Source: Burkholderiales bacterium (GTDB taxonomy: Bacteria > Pseudomonadota > Gammaproteobacteria > Burkholderiales > Burkholderiaceae_C). From it: DNA of 64,000 bases. Within the stretch, counting starts at the first letter, position 1. Each line of letters begins with the position of its first letter. Location: the NCBI GenBank assembly GCA_016195825.1, contig JACPYV010000116.1, positions 1 through 64,000 of the forward strand, in the 5' to 3' direction. The notes below the pieces were generated by a model. The model was not told where the DNA came from. It was given only the letters and a program-made list of their open reading frames with translations, and did not search any database. The position numbers and the translations under genes are program-made. Of the stretch, positions 27,412-34,849 are shown in pieces.

Positions 27412-27492
27412 ATCCCCCGAGGGGATGGCGATGCTTGCGGCATGGCGCCGAAAGCATCGCAGCCGGGCCGGCTTGGGAGCGGCCCGGCGTTC
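27411..27492. repeat. Dispersed intergenic repeat, copy 2
   Basis: GATCCCCCGAGGGGATGG is followed 43 bases later by GCTTGGGAGCGGCCCGGCG. Both blocks match those at 6525-6570 in order and orientation. The first block is itself a hairpin (ATCCCC and GGGGAT arms). It lies between the fasciclin cluster and tag. Confidence 0.5.
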
Positions 27493-27502
27493 ATCCCGAA
27501 AG

Positions 27503-28114
27503 TCAGCGGGGCCGCTTGAACTGTTCGCGTGCCTTGTGCGCCTCGGCCCAGTGATGGCAACCCGGCTGGTGGTCGTTGATCAGGCCCATGGCCTGCATCA
27601 GCGCGTGCATGGTCGTGGGCCCGACGAACTTCCAGCCGCGCTTCTTCAAGTCCTTGGACAGGGCCTCGGAGGCTGGTGACTGCGACAGGTTGTGGGCCAC
27701 CGAGTTCTGCGGCGGCTCGAAGCGCCACAGGTAGGCGGCCAGCGACCCTTGTTCATCGACCAACTCGACACAGCGCCCCGCGTTGTGGATGGCCGCCTCG
27801 ATCTTGCCGCGGTGGCGCACGATGCCGGCATCCAGCAGCAGCCGGTTCACGTCCGCCTCGCCGAAGCGCGCGACGCGGTGGTAGTCGAAGCCCGCGAACG
27901 CCGCGCGAAAGGACTCGCGCTTGTTCAGGATGGTCCGCCAAGACAGGCCGCTCTGGAAGCCTTCCAGGCAGAGCTTCTCGAACAGGCGGAAATCGTCCGC
28001 CACGGGGCGGCCCCATTCCTCGTCGTGGTATCGCAGGTAGAGGTCGTCTCCGGGCGCAGCGGCGCACCAGGCGCAGCGCGGCCGGCCATCGGGGGGCAGG
28101 TAGAGAGGCTTCAT
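27503..28114 (-). CDS. tag: DNA-3-methyladenine glycosylase I
   Basis: Tag (203 residues) removes 3-methyladenine from alkylated DNA. It has the N-terminal zinc Cys (PRCAWC), YHDEEWGRP with the catalytic-site Glu, FEKLCLEGFQSGLSWRTIL, and the C-terminal PGCHHWAEA with zinc His residues. It overlaps the end of the solute-binding-protein gene by four bases and is transcribed after it. Confidence 0.95.
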   Translation of the reverse strand: MKPLYLPPDGRPRCAWCAAAPGDDLYLRYHDEEWGRPVADDFRLFEKLCLEGFQSGLSWRTILNKRESFRAAFAGFDYHRVARFGEADVNRLLLDAGIVRHRGKIEAAIHNAGRCVELVDEQGSLAAYLWRFEPPQNSVAHNLSQSPASEALSKDLKKRGWKFVGPTTMHALMQAMGLINDHQPGCHHWAEAHKAREQFKRPR

Positions 28115-28857
28115 CGGTATTTCTCGGCCAGCGCACGCAGCACGCCGTCGCGTTCCAGTTTGCGCAGCGCCTGGGTCAGGCGCTCCTCGTGCGCCGCGGG
28201 CAGGTCGGCGCGCAGTGCCAGGTATTGCGGCTCCTCCTGGAAGACGGTGCGGCTGACCTTCAGCCTGTCACCCAGCCGCGCCTCCGCCATATGGTGCAGC
28301 AGGTTGATGTCCTGGCCGTAGATCGCGTCGGCGCGCCCCATCGCCAGCATCTGCAGCGCCTCGCGCTCGGAGCCGACTTCGGCGATCGACACCTCGGCCG
28401 CCAGCAGCCGGCGTGCGAGTGCTGTGCCGCGCATGACCAGCACCGGCTTGCGGCGGCTTAGCGCTGCCAGGTCGGTCAGCGTATCGAGGTTGCGGAGGTC
28501 GTCGGCGCGCTGCACGACGACGTGGCGGATGGCGTACAACGGCACCGGCACGTAGCGCCACTGCCTTTCCCGCTCGGGCGACTTCAGCAAGCAGAAGAAC
28601 GCGTCCACCAGGCCATCGGCCAGCAGGCGTTCGACGCGGCGCAGCGGCACCTGATCCTTCGTGCCTGTGAAGTGCAGGCCCGGGTCGAGCTTCTCGACGG
28701 CGTGCAGGATCTCCATGCACAGGCCCGGCCTGATCGGTCCGCCGTCGGGGTCGTACTTGACCACCGAGCCACTTTGCTGAACCGTGCGCAGCGTGACCTC
28801 CTGAGCCGGTGCCGGCAGGCTCAACAGCCCACTCAGCAGACAGAGCCAGCGCAGCAC
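28111..28857 (-). CDS. Periplasmic solute-binding-like protein (SBP family 3)
   Basis: This 248-residue exported protein (signal peptide MLRWLCLLSGLLSLPAPAQ, GTG start) has the fold of amino-acid-binding proteins of ABC transporters: RPGLCMEILHAVEKLDPGL, VDAFFCLLKSPERERQW, DLAALSRRKPVLVMRGTALA and ADAIYGQDINLL. No permease or ATPase gene is near. It resembles the protein at 48196-48966, so they form a family of orphan binding proteins in this genome that may act as sensors rather than in transport. It overlaps tag by four bases. Confidence 0.82.
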   Translation of the reverse strand: MLRWLCLLSGLLSLPAPAQEVTLRTVQQSGSVVKYDPDGGPIRPGLCMEILHAVEKLDPGLHFTGTKDQVPLRRVERLLADGLVDAFFCLLKSPERERQWRYVPVPLYAIRHVVVQRADDLRNLDTLTDLAALSRRKPVLVMRGTALARRLLAAEVSIAEVGSEREALQMLAMGRADAIYGQDINLLHHMAEARLGDRLKVSRTVFQEEPQYLALRADLPAAHEERLTQALRKLERDGVLRALAEKYR

Positions 28858-28920
28858 TTAGGATCACGATTCCCAACAAACATGCACCGAGCATAGCCCT
28901 CGAACACCGACAATCCCCAG

Positions 28921-29295
28921 ATGGCGAACCCCCGATTCAGCTGCAGCGTCGCGGTCCAGGCCCTGGCCGAACAGACCCATCTCGAACAAGGCTTGTATGC
29001 GTTCAGCTACACGGTCACGATAGAGAACACCGGCGACGTGCTGGCGCAACTCATCGGCCGGCACTGGGAGATCACCGACGCCCGCGGCCAGGTGCAAATC
29101 GTCGATGGCCTGGCCGTCGTGGGCCACCAGCCGGTGCTGGCACCGGGCCAGAGCTTCCAGTACAGCTCGTGGGCGCAGATCGGCACGCCGCAGGGCACGA
29201 TGCGCGGGCGCTTCCTGTGCGCCACCGAGGCCTGTGACATCTTCTACGCGGACGTCGCCGAGTTCCTGCTCGCCGACAGCGCCAGCCTGCATTGA
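28921..29295 (+). CDS. apaG: ApaG family protein
   Basis: This 124-residue protein is a single fibronectin-III-like ApaG domain, with YTVTIENTGDVLAQLIGRHW, GQVQIVDGLAVVGHQPVLAP and GRFLCATEACDIFYADVAEF. ApaG is linked to Co2+ resistance and Mg2+ efflux in enteric bacteria, but its biochemical role is unclear. The stop codon overlaps the TTG start of the next gene. It is divergent from the solute-binding-protein gene. Confidence 0.93.
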   Translation: MANPRFSCSVAVQALAEQTHLEQGLYAFSYTVTIENTGDVLAQLIGRHWEITDARGQVQIVDGLAVVGHQPVLAPGQSFQYSSWAQIGTPQGTMRGRFLCATEACDIFYADVAEFLLADSASLH

Positions 29296-31271
29296 GCAAG
29301 GCCTGGGACCTCACCGCGCTGCTGAATGCAGCCGACCCGCAGGCCGGCTTGGCCGAGCGCAACCTGTGGCTGGTGCGCCTGCTCGAATGGCTGCGCCACG
29401 CGCCGCGCGAGGAGCCGTCCGGCACGCCGCTGCCGCTCGTGCGCCTCAAGTACCTGCTCAACGTGCTGGAGCGCCACCCCGAGCACGCGCGTGCCTTCGC
29501 CGAGGTCATCGCCGGCGTGTGGAACGATGTCGATGCCATCAGCCTCTTTGCCGAGGTGGGCTTTGCGCCGCGCATGGCGCTGTGGCACGAGTTCCTGGGC
29601 CGCCTGCGCCGCCGCCTGCTGCCGCAGACCACCGACACGCGAGACCTCGCGGCGCTGTTCGAGCTGCTGTTCGGCGACGAGACCGACGAGGACTGGATCG
29701 CTGCCATCGACGACGAGCTGCTGGGCCGGCTGAGCCTGCTGTTCGCCGCCGCACCCGACGACGGCTGGCGCGTCGAAACGCGTGCGGCGATCACCGTGCT
29801 CATCAGCAACGTGCACGCGGCCGGGCTGGCCGGGCCGCTTCGCGTGCGCATGGACGAGGCCTTGCTGCAGGACAAGCCCTTTCACCAACTGCCTGCCGCG
29901 TGGGAGGCCGTCGAGCGTGCATTGCCGGGCCCCGGCGGTGCGGGTGGCGACCAGGTTGCGCTGGCGTCGGCCATGCCCTACCTTCACGCGCTGCTGGACC
30001 GCTGCCGCACCGCCGCGCTGACGGTGCCCGAGCATCTGGAAGCGCATGGCGTGTCGGTGGACCTGATGTTCTCGGTGGAGCAACTCACCGCGCGGCTGGA
30101 GCGCATCGAGGCACTACTGGCCTGCCTGCTGTCGCAGGAGCCCCAGCGCGAGCTGCTGCGTCTGGTGGCCGGCCTCGTGCGCGTGGTGCATGAGCGGCGC
30201 AGCCTGCACACGCTGTTCGCCCGCCACTACTCGCTGCTGGCGCGCAAGGTGGCCGAGCGCAGCGCCGAGACCGGCGAGCACTACATCACCCGCGACCGCG
30301 CCGAGTACCGCGACATGTTGCGGCGCGCAGCCGGCGGCGGTGCCGTGCTGGCCGGCACCACCTTCGCCAAGTTCGGCATCATGCTGCTGGGCTTCACGGC
30401 CTTCTGGGGCGGCTTCTGGGCCGGCGTGAACTACGCGCTGTGCTTTGTCTTTATCCATCTGCTGCACTGGACGGTGGCCACCAAGCAACCGGCCATGACG
30501 GCACCGGCGCTGGCGCACAAGCTGCTGAGCGTCGACCGCGATGACGGCCTGCAGGGCTTCGTCGACGAGGTGACCCACCTCGTGCGCTCGCAAGTGGCTG
30601 GCGTCATCGGCAACCTCGCCCTCGTCGCGCCGCTGGTGCTGGGCGGGCAGCTGCTGGCGCGGCTGGCCTTCGGTGCGCCTCCGGTGGGCGAGAAGCAGGC
30701 GCTGTACGTGCTGCACTCGCTGGACCTGGTCGGGCCGTCGCTGCTGTTCGCGGCCTTCACCGGCACGCTGCTGTTCGCGTCCAGCCTGATCGCTGGTTGG
30801 GTGGAGAACTGGTTCGTCTTTTATCGGCTGGACAGCGCCATCGCCTGGAACCCGCGCATCGTTGCGGCGCTGGGCCAGGCTCGCGCGCAGCGCTGGTCAC
30901 GCTGGTGGCGGGCCAACATCTCCGGCCTTACCGCCAACATCAGCCTGGGGCTGATGCTGGGCCTGGTGCCGGCGCTGCTGGGCTTCATCGGGCTGGGCCT
31001 GGACGTGCGCCATGTGACGCTGTCCACCGGCCAGCTCGCCGCCGCTGTCGGCGCCCTCGGTTTTGGCGTGATGGGCACCTGGGCGTTCTGGTCCTGCGTG
31101 ATCTGTATCGCCGGCATCGGCATGCTCAACGTGGGCGTCAGCTTCTTCTGCGCCTTCAAGGTGGCGCTGCGTTCGCGCGGCGTGCGTCTGGCGGACCGCA
31201 GACGCGTTTACGCAGCCATCCGCACACGGCTGCGGCGCGAGCCGCTGAGCTTCCTCGTTCCCCCGAAATGA
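29292..31271 (+). CDS. Gcr-like 'site-specific recombinase' family membrane protein (PF10136)
   Basis: This 659-residue protein starts at a TTG that overlaps the apaG stop. The N-terminal half is soluble and helical with runs such as LLNVLERHPEHARAFAEVIA. The C-terminal half has several membrane segments (for example FGIMLLGFTAFWGGFWAG and LSLGLMLGLVPALLGFIGLG-like stretches). The family name comes from an early gonococcal gene; no tyrosine or serine recombinase motif is visible and a recombinase function seems unlikely. It is co-transcribed with apaG. The true role is unknown. Confidence 0.8.
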   Translation: MSKAWDLTALLNAADPQAGLAERNLWLVRLLEWLRHAPREEPSGTPLPLVRLKYLLNVLERHPEHARAFAEVIAGVWNDVDAISLFAEVGFAPRMALWHEFLGRLRRRLLPQTTDTRDLAALFELLFGDETDEDWIAAIDDELLGRLSLLFAAAPDDGWRVETRAAITVLISNVHAAGLAGPLRVRMDEALLQDKPFHQLPAAWEAVERALPGPGGAGGDQVALASAMPYLHALLDRCRTAALTVPEHLEAHGVSVDLMFSVEQLTARLERIEALLACLLSQEPQRELLRLVAGLVRVVHERRSLHTLFARHYSLLARKVAERSAETGEHYITRDRAEYRDMLRRAAGGGAVLAGTTFAKFGIMLLGFTAFWGGFWAGVNYALCFVFIHLLHWTVATKQPAMTAPALAHKLLSVDRDDGLQGFVDEVTHLVRSQVAGVIGNLALVAPLVLGGQLLARLAFGAPPVGEKQALYVLHSLDLVGPSLLFAAFTGTLLFASSLIAGWVENWFVFYRLDSAIAWNPRIVAALGQARAQRWSRWWRANISGLTANISLGLMLGLVPALLGFIGLGLDVRHVTLSTGQLAAAVGALGFGVMGTWAFWSCVICIAGIGMLNVGVSFFCAFKVALRSRGVRLADRRRVYAAIRTRLRREPLSFLVPPK

Positions 31272-31316
31272 ATTCATCAGCGGCTGCCGTGGAACCGGCT
31301 TCGCCGGGCCACCAGC

Positions 31317-31335
31317 GGCCCCCCTTGAGGGGGCC
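31317..31335. repeat. Hairpin-forming GC block between convergent genes
   Basis: GGCCCCC and GGGGGCC pair around a five-base loop (CTTGA). The region also holds CCGGCTTCGCCGG. Such GC hairpins are frequent intergenic repeats in Burkholderiales and may act in termination between the Gcr-like gene and the small minus-strand gene. There is no T tract. Confidence 0.35.
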
Positions 31336-31358
31336 GGCGCAGCCGGTACGGGGTGGTC

Positions 31359-31466
31359 TCAATCCTCGCGGCGCTCGCCCTTCTTGCGGCCCGAGAACAT
31401 GGTCCACCAGATGATGAAGACAAAGATCAGCAGCGCGCCGAGGGCTTCGAGGACGAGGAGCAGCAT
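31359..31466 (-). CDS. Small single-span membrane protein (35 residues)
   Basis: This 35-codon ORF begins MLLLVLEALGALLIFVFIIW and ends with a basic/acidic tail (FSGRKKGERRED), the layout of a small inner-membrane protein with its charged end in the cytoplasm. I believe similar small proteins occur in Comamonadaceae-type genomes, but cannot check it. Its ATG overlaps the ATG of mltA on the other strand by two bases, so the two genes are divergent with no gap. It is convergent with the Gcr-like gene. Confidence 0.6.
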   Translation of the reverse strand: MLLLVLEALGALLIFVFIIWWTMFSGRKKGERRED

Positions 31467-32580
31467 GAGAGGTTGGGCGCGTGGTGTGCTGGCCGCGATT
31501 CTAGGAAGCCTGGCGGCCTGCTCGTCGCCGCCCCTGCTCCCCCCAGGCCCCGCGCCTGCCACGCCGGTCATGCCGGCCATGCCCGCCGCGGCCAGGCCCG
31601 CGCCGCGCTGGGTCGCTGCGGACTGGAAGGACCTGCCCGGCTGGGGCGGCGACGACCTGCTCGCCGCATGGCCTGCGCTGCTGGGCAACTGCCAGCGCCC
31701 GGCGGCTGGCTGGGCCGAGTTTTGCGCCCGCGCCGCACTGCTGGCGCCGGGCGACGCCACCGAGGCCACGCTGCTGCTGATGAAGCATCTGCGCCCCTGG
31801 CGCATCGCGGCCGACGGCGGCGAGACGACAGGCCTGATGACCGGATACTTCGAGCCCCAGCTGGCCGCCAGCCGCCAGCGCCAGGGTGCCTTCCAGTGGC
31901 CGCTGCACGCGTTGCCTGCCGACCCCACGCTGCGCCGCCTGCCGCGCCGCGACATCGACGGCCATCCGCGCCTGGTCGCGCTGGAGCTGGCCTACGTAGA
32001 CGATCCCTTCGGCCTGCTGCAGCTGCAGATCCAGGGTTCGGGCCGGCTCGTCATGCGCGACCCCTCCGGCGGCGAGCGCATCAGCCGCGTGGCCTACGCC
32101 GGCCACAACGACCAGCCCTTCCAGTCTGTCGCACGTGCGCTGCTGGACCGTGGCGAAGTGGCTGACGCCACCCCGCGCACGCTGAGCGACTGGGCGCGCC
32201 GCAACCCGGCCAAGGTGCGCGAGGCGCTGGCCGTCAACCCGCGCGTCGTCTATTTCCGCGAGGAGTCGCTGGGCGATGCCGCCACCGGCCCGCGCGGCGC
32301 CCAGGGCGTGCCGCTGACACCGGGGCGTTCGGTCGCCGTGGACCGCGCCTTCATCGCGCTGGGCACGCCGCTCTGGCTGGACAGTACCGAGCCGCTGTCG
32401 ACGACGCCCTTGCGCCGCCTCGTGCTGGCGCAGGACACCGTCAGTGCCATCACCGGCGCCGTGCGCGCGGACCTGTTTTGGGGCTGGGGCGAAGAGGCCG
32501 CGCTGCAGGCCAGCCGCACCCGGCAGCCGCTGCGGTTATGGGCGTTGTGGCCGGTCGAAGGACGCCCGGCTGCCCCGTAG
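31465..32580 (+). CDS. mltA: Membrane-bound lytic murein transglycosylase A
   Basis: MltA (371 residues) cleaves peptidoglycan glycan strands with formation of anhydromuramic ends. The start MRGWARGVLAAILGSLAAC gives a lipoprotein signal with lipid Cys19. The MltA domain has TGLMTGYFEPQL and LLQLQIQGSGRLVM; the C-terminal 3D domain has VAVDRAFIALGTPLWLD and LVLAQDTVSAITGAVRADLF with the likely catalytic Asp. GAGGAG lies a few bases before the ATG; an in-frame ATG at 31384 would add residues upstream of the signal peptide. Confidence 0.92.
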   Translation: MRGWARGVLAAILGSLAACSSPPLLPPGPAPATPVMPAMPAAARPAPRWVAADWKDLPGWGGDDLLAAWPALLGNCQRPAAGWAEFCARAALLAPGDATEATLLLMKHLRPWRIAADGGETTGLMTGYFEPQLAASRQRQGAFQWPLHALPADPTLRRLPRRDIDGHPRLVALELAYVDDPFGLLQLQIQGSGRLVMRDPSGGERISRVAYAGHNDQPFQSVARALLDRGEVADATPRTLSDWARRNPAKVREALAVNPRVVYFREESLGDAATGPRGAQGVPLTPGRSVAVDRAFIALGTPLWLDSTEPLSTTPLRRLVLAQDTVSAITGAVRADLFWGWGEEAALQASRTRQPLRLWALWPVEGRPAAP

Positions 32581-32588
32581 CCCTGGGG

Positions 32589-32870
32589 CTACTCCGAAAC
32601 CTTCACGCCCTTCCAGAACGCCACGCGGCCCTTGATCTCGGCCGCGGCGGGCAGCGGGTCGGGGTAGTACCAGACCGCATCCGGGTTCATCTCGCCGTTG
32701 ACGAACAGGCTGTAGTAATGCGCCTGGCCCTTCCACGCGCAGCCGGTGCGGTGGTTGGAGAAGGTCGTGTATTCCTTCTTCAGCGACTCCGCCGGGAAGT
32801 AGTGGTTGCCCTCAACGACTACTGTGTCGTCGCTCTCGGCGATGGTTACGCCGTTCCACACTGCCTTCAT
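32589..32870 (-). CDS. DUF427 domain protein
   Basis: This 93-residue protein is a single DUF427 domain: MKAVWNGVTIAESDDTVVVE, NHYFPAESLKKEY, RTGCAWKGQAHYYSL and AVWYYPDPLPAAAEIKGRVA. The family is widespread, small, beta-rich and without known function. It is convergent with mltA and divergent, after 24 bases, from the small ORF at 32895. Confidence 0.88.
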   Translation of the reverse strand: MKAVWNGVTIAESDDTVVVEGNHYFPAESLKKEYTTFSNHRTGCAWKGQAHYYSLFVNGEMNPDAVWYYPDPLPAAAEIKGRVAFWKGVKVSE

Positions 32871-32894
32871 CGTCTGCTCCGGGAGAATCAAGGA

Positions 32895-33146
32895 ATGCGA
32901 CGCTACCACTCCCACCTCGGCCGCGACATCGTCCTCACCGGCGGCAGTGCCCGGGACCTCGACCCCGGGCAGTTCGGCGTCCTCGCCATCGACGGCGGCG
33001 CCGGCGGCTGGTCCGTCGTGCACAAGGGGCCGGAGGGCGACGTCATGGACCTCAACAACGAGATGTACTTCGAGACGCCGGAGGAGGCGTTGGCCTTCGC
33101 CAAGGAGCTGATCGATATGTTGGCCGCTGGCGGCGACGCGCCATGA
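32895..33146 (+). CDS. Conserved-looking small protein, unknown function
   Basis: This 83-residue ORF begins MRRYHSHLGRDIVLTGGSAR and ends MLAAGGDAP. It is acidic, mixed alpha/beta, with no signal or membrane segment. An AGGA site precedes the ATG closely, and its stop overlaps the start of the cytochrome gene by four bases, which supports it as a real gene. No family was recognised. Confidence 0.65.
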   Translation: MRRYHSHLGRDIVLTGGSARDLDPGQFGVLAIDGGAGGWSVVHKGPEGDVMDLNNEMYFETPEEALAFAKELIDMLAAGGDAP

Positions 33147-33523
33147 ACCCTCGGGCCTCGGCATGGGCTCTGGGTCTGGCCGGTCTGGCCCCGCTGGCGG
33201 TGGCCGGCGGCGACGCGGCAGCCGGGCGCAAGGTCTTCAGCGCCTGTATCAACTGCCATGCGGTGGGCCCTGCGGCCCGCCATGGCTTCGGGCCGCAGCT
33301 CAATGAGCTGGTGGGCCGCAAGGCCGGCGCGTCGCCGGGCTACGCCTACTCTGCCGGCATGAAGGCCTCGGGCCTGGTCTGGAGCGAGGCTACGCTCACC
33401 GCCTTCCTGCGCGACCCCGAGGCCGTCGTGCCCGGCACCAAGATGCGCTTCTGGGGTCTGGGCATGAACGAGCGCAAGGTGGCGGACCTGCTGGCCTACC
33501 TTGCCGCGGCCCAAGGCCAATGA
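33143..33523 (+). CDS. Class I cytochrome c (c2-like), periplasmic
   Basis: This 126-residue exported protein (signal peptide ending LAVAGG) binds one c-type haem through CINCH (Cys35, Cys38, His39), with the likely Met ligand in GTKMRFWG (Met101). The pattern GRKVFSACINCHAVGPAARH and the final helix MNERKVADLLAYL match mitochondrial/c2-type cytochromes. It probably shuttles electrons in the periplasm. It is coupled by four-base overlaps to the genes on both sides. Confidence 0.93.
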   Translation: MNPRASAWALGLAGLAPLAVAGGDAAAGRKVFSACINCHAVGPAARHGFGPQLNELVGRKAGASPGYAYSAGMKASGLVWSEATLTAFLRDPEAVVPGTKMRFWGLGMNERKVADLLAYLAAAQGQ

Positions 33524-34182
33524 CGGAGCTGACTGCCATGCACCATCCTCACGCCCCGCTGACCCTCTACGGCGCCCCGGCCTCGGGTGCCGTGGCTGTC
33601 GAAGCTGCCCTCACGTTGCTCGGCCTGCCCTACACACTGGTCGAAGGGGCCACCTGGGCCGAGGAGGCCGCGCGCGACCGCGTCGCGACCAGCAACCCGA
33701 TGCGGCAGATCCCGACGTTGGTGTTGCCAGACGGCGAGGTCATGACCGAGAGCGCAGCCATCCTGATCTACCTCGCCGACCTGGACCCCGCGTCGACCTT
33801 GGCGCCCAAGCCCAGTGACCCGAAGCGGCGGCAGTTCCTGCGCTGGATGCTCTACGTGTCGTCGGCCGTCTATGCGCTGCACTGGATCAAGCCGGACGTT
33901 AGACGCATTGGCGCGCCGGAAGCATCACGCGATGCCGTTGTGGAGGCCGTGCACGAGCGCATCGCCTTCTGCTGGGCCAACATGGACAGCCAACTCGCGC
34001 CGGGGCACTACCTGCTGGGCGATGAGCTGACGGTGCTGGACTTGTACGTGGCCGTCGTGTCGCGCTTCGGGCCGTGGCGCGAGCGGTTCTTCGAGGTGGC
34101 GCCGGGCATGGCGGCAGCGGTGCGTCGTGTGGATGAGGATCCGCGACTGGCCGCCTTGTGGGCGGCGCGGTTTCCGAACTAA
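33520..34182 (+). CDS. Glutathione S-transferase family protein
   Basis: This 220-residue protein has the GST layout: a thioredoxin-like N-terminal domain with LTLYGAPASGAVAVEAALTL, the cis-Pro loop SNPMRQIPTLVLPDG and the glutathione-binding MTESAAILIYLAD, then an all-helical C-terminal domain (GDELTVLDLYVAVVSRFGPW). A catalytic Ser or Cys near GAPASG is possible. The substrate is unknown. It starts within the cytochrome stop codon overlap. Confidence 0.88.
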   Translation: MTELTAMHHPHAPLTLYGAPASGAVAVEAALTLLGLPYTLVEGATWAEEAARDRVATSNPMRQIPTLVLPDGEVMTESAAILIYLADLDPASTLAPKPSDPKRRQFLRWMLYVSSAVYALHWIKPDVRRIGAPEASRDAVVEAVHERIAFCWANMDSQLAPGHYLLGDELTVLDLYVAVVSRFGPWRERFFEVAPGMAAAVRRVDEDPRLAALWAARFPN

Positions 34183-34200
34183 CCTGATAACTTCGCGTCC

Positions 34201-34782
34201 ATGGATGCGCTCTCTTTCATTGCAAAGCTTGTTGAAGCCCTTGCCTGGCCTGTGGCGTCCATTGCGGTCGTATGGCTGCTTCGGACGGAAATCAGGAACC
34301 TCGTGCCGCTCATAAAGAAGCTAAAAGCGGGACCGCTTGAAGCGGAGTTCGAGCGAGAGGTCAAAGAACTGCGCGGCTCTGTCAAGGCCAGTCCATCACA
34401 CACTGCAGAGGAGACGGTAGCGCAATGGCTTCCAGTCGCTTCGCAACTGGCTGCCGTGCATCCGCGGGCGGCCATTCTCGAAGCGTGGCGAATCGTTGAG
34501 TCAAAGGCGATTCGATTGCTTCAGGACGCTGAGCCGAGTCTTTCCGACGAGCGACTTCGATCTACGCGAGAGGTGGTTCGCCTGCTCGGTGGGCACGGCT
34601 TCTTGTCGCTCGAAGAAGTGGCGACCCTCAATCAAATGAGGTTTCTTCGCAATCAAGCTGTGCACGTGCCTCAGTTCGAACCTACGTATGAAGGTGCCAT
34701 GAACTTCGTTCAGCTGGCAGCAAACTTGCTCCAGCAGATGCATTCACGGGCTGCAACGGCCAATGGGGTCACGGAGAGTTAA
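34201..34782 (+). CDS. Membrane-anchored protein with a HEPN-type motif, lower GC
   Basis: This 193-residue ORF has an N-terminal membrane helix (VEALAWPVASIAVVWLL), a basic/acidic linker, and a helical C-terminal half ending in MRFLRNQAVHVPQF. The last contains R-x4-H (Arg150 to His155) in the form RNxxxH typical of HEPN RNase domains. Its base composition and codon use are clearly less GC-rich than its neighbours, and it is followed at once by a palindromic repeat. HEPN proteins often serve in toxin-antitoxin or antiviral systems; no partner gene is adjacent, so function is open. Confidence 0.65.
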   Translation: MDALSFIAKLVEALAWPVASIAVVWLLRTEIRNLVPLIKKLKAGPLEAEFEREVKELRGSVKASPSHTAEETVAQWLPVASQLAAVHPRAAILEAWRIVESKAIRLLQDAEPSLSDERLRSTREVVRLLGGHGFLSLEEVATLNQMRFLRNQAVHVPQFEPTYEGAMNFVQLAANLLQQMHSRAATANGVTES

Positions 34783-34849
34783 GTAGGGCGGGTTTAGCCC
34801 CGTCGCCCTATTGCCCGATGACGAAATTGCAGGTCGTGACCCGCCCTAC
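34783..34849. repeat. GTAGGGCGGG-type palindromic repeat
   Basis: GTAGGGCGGGT (34783-34793) and ACCCGCCCTAC (34839-34849) are perfect 11-base inverted arms around a 45-base core. The left arm begins at the stop codon of the HEPN-like gene and the right arm supplies the stop codon (TAG) of the convergent FAD dehydrogenase. Elements with such GTAGGG(C/T)GGG ends are widespread REP/MITE-like sequences in bacteria. Confidence 0.6.

Noticed and set aside
29292..31271. Phage-type site-specific recombinase
   Set aside because: The family name suggests it, but the protein has membrane helices and no recombinase catalytic motif.
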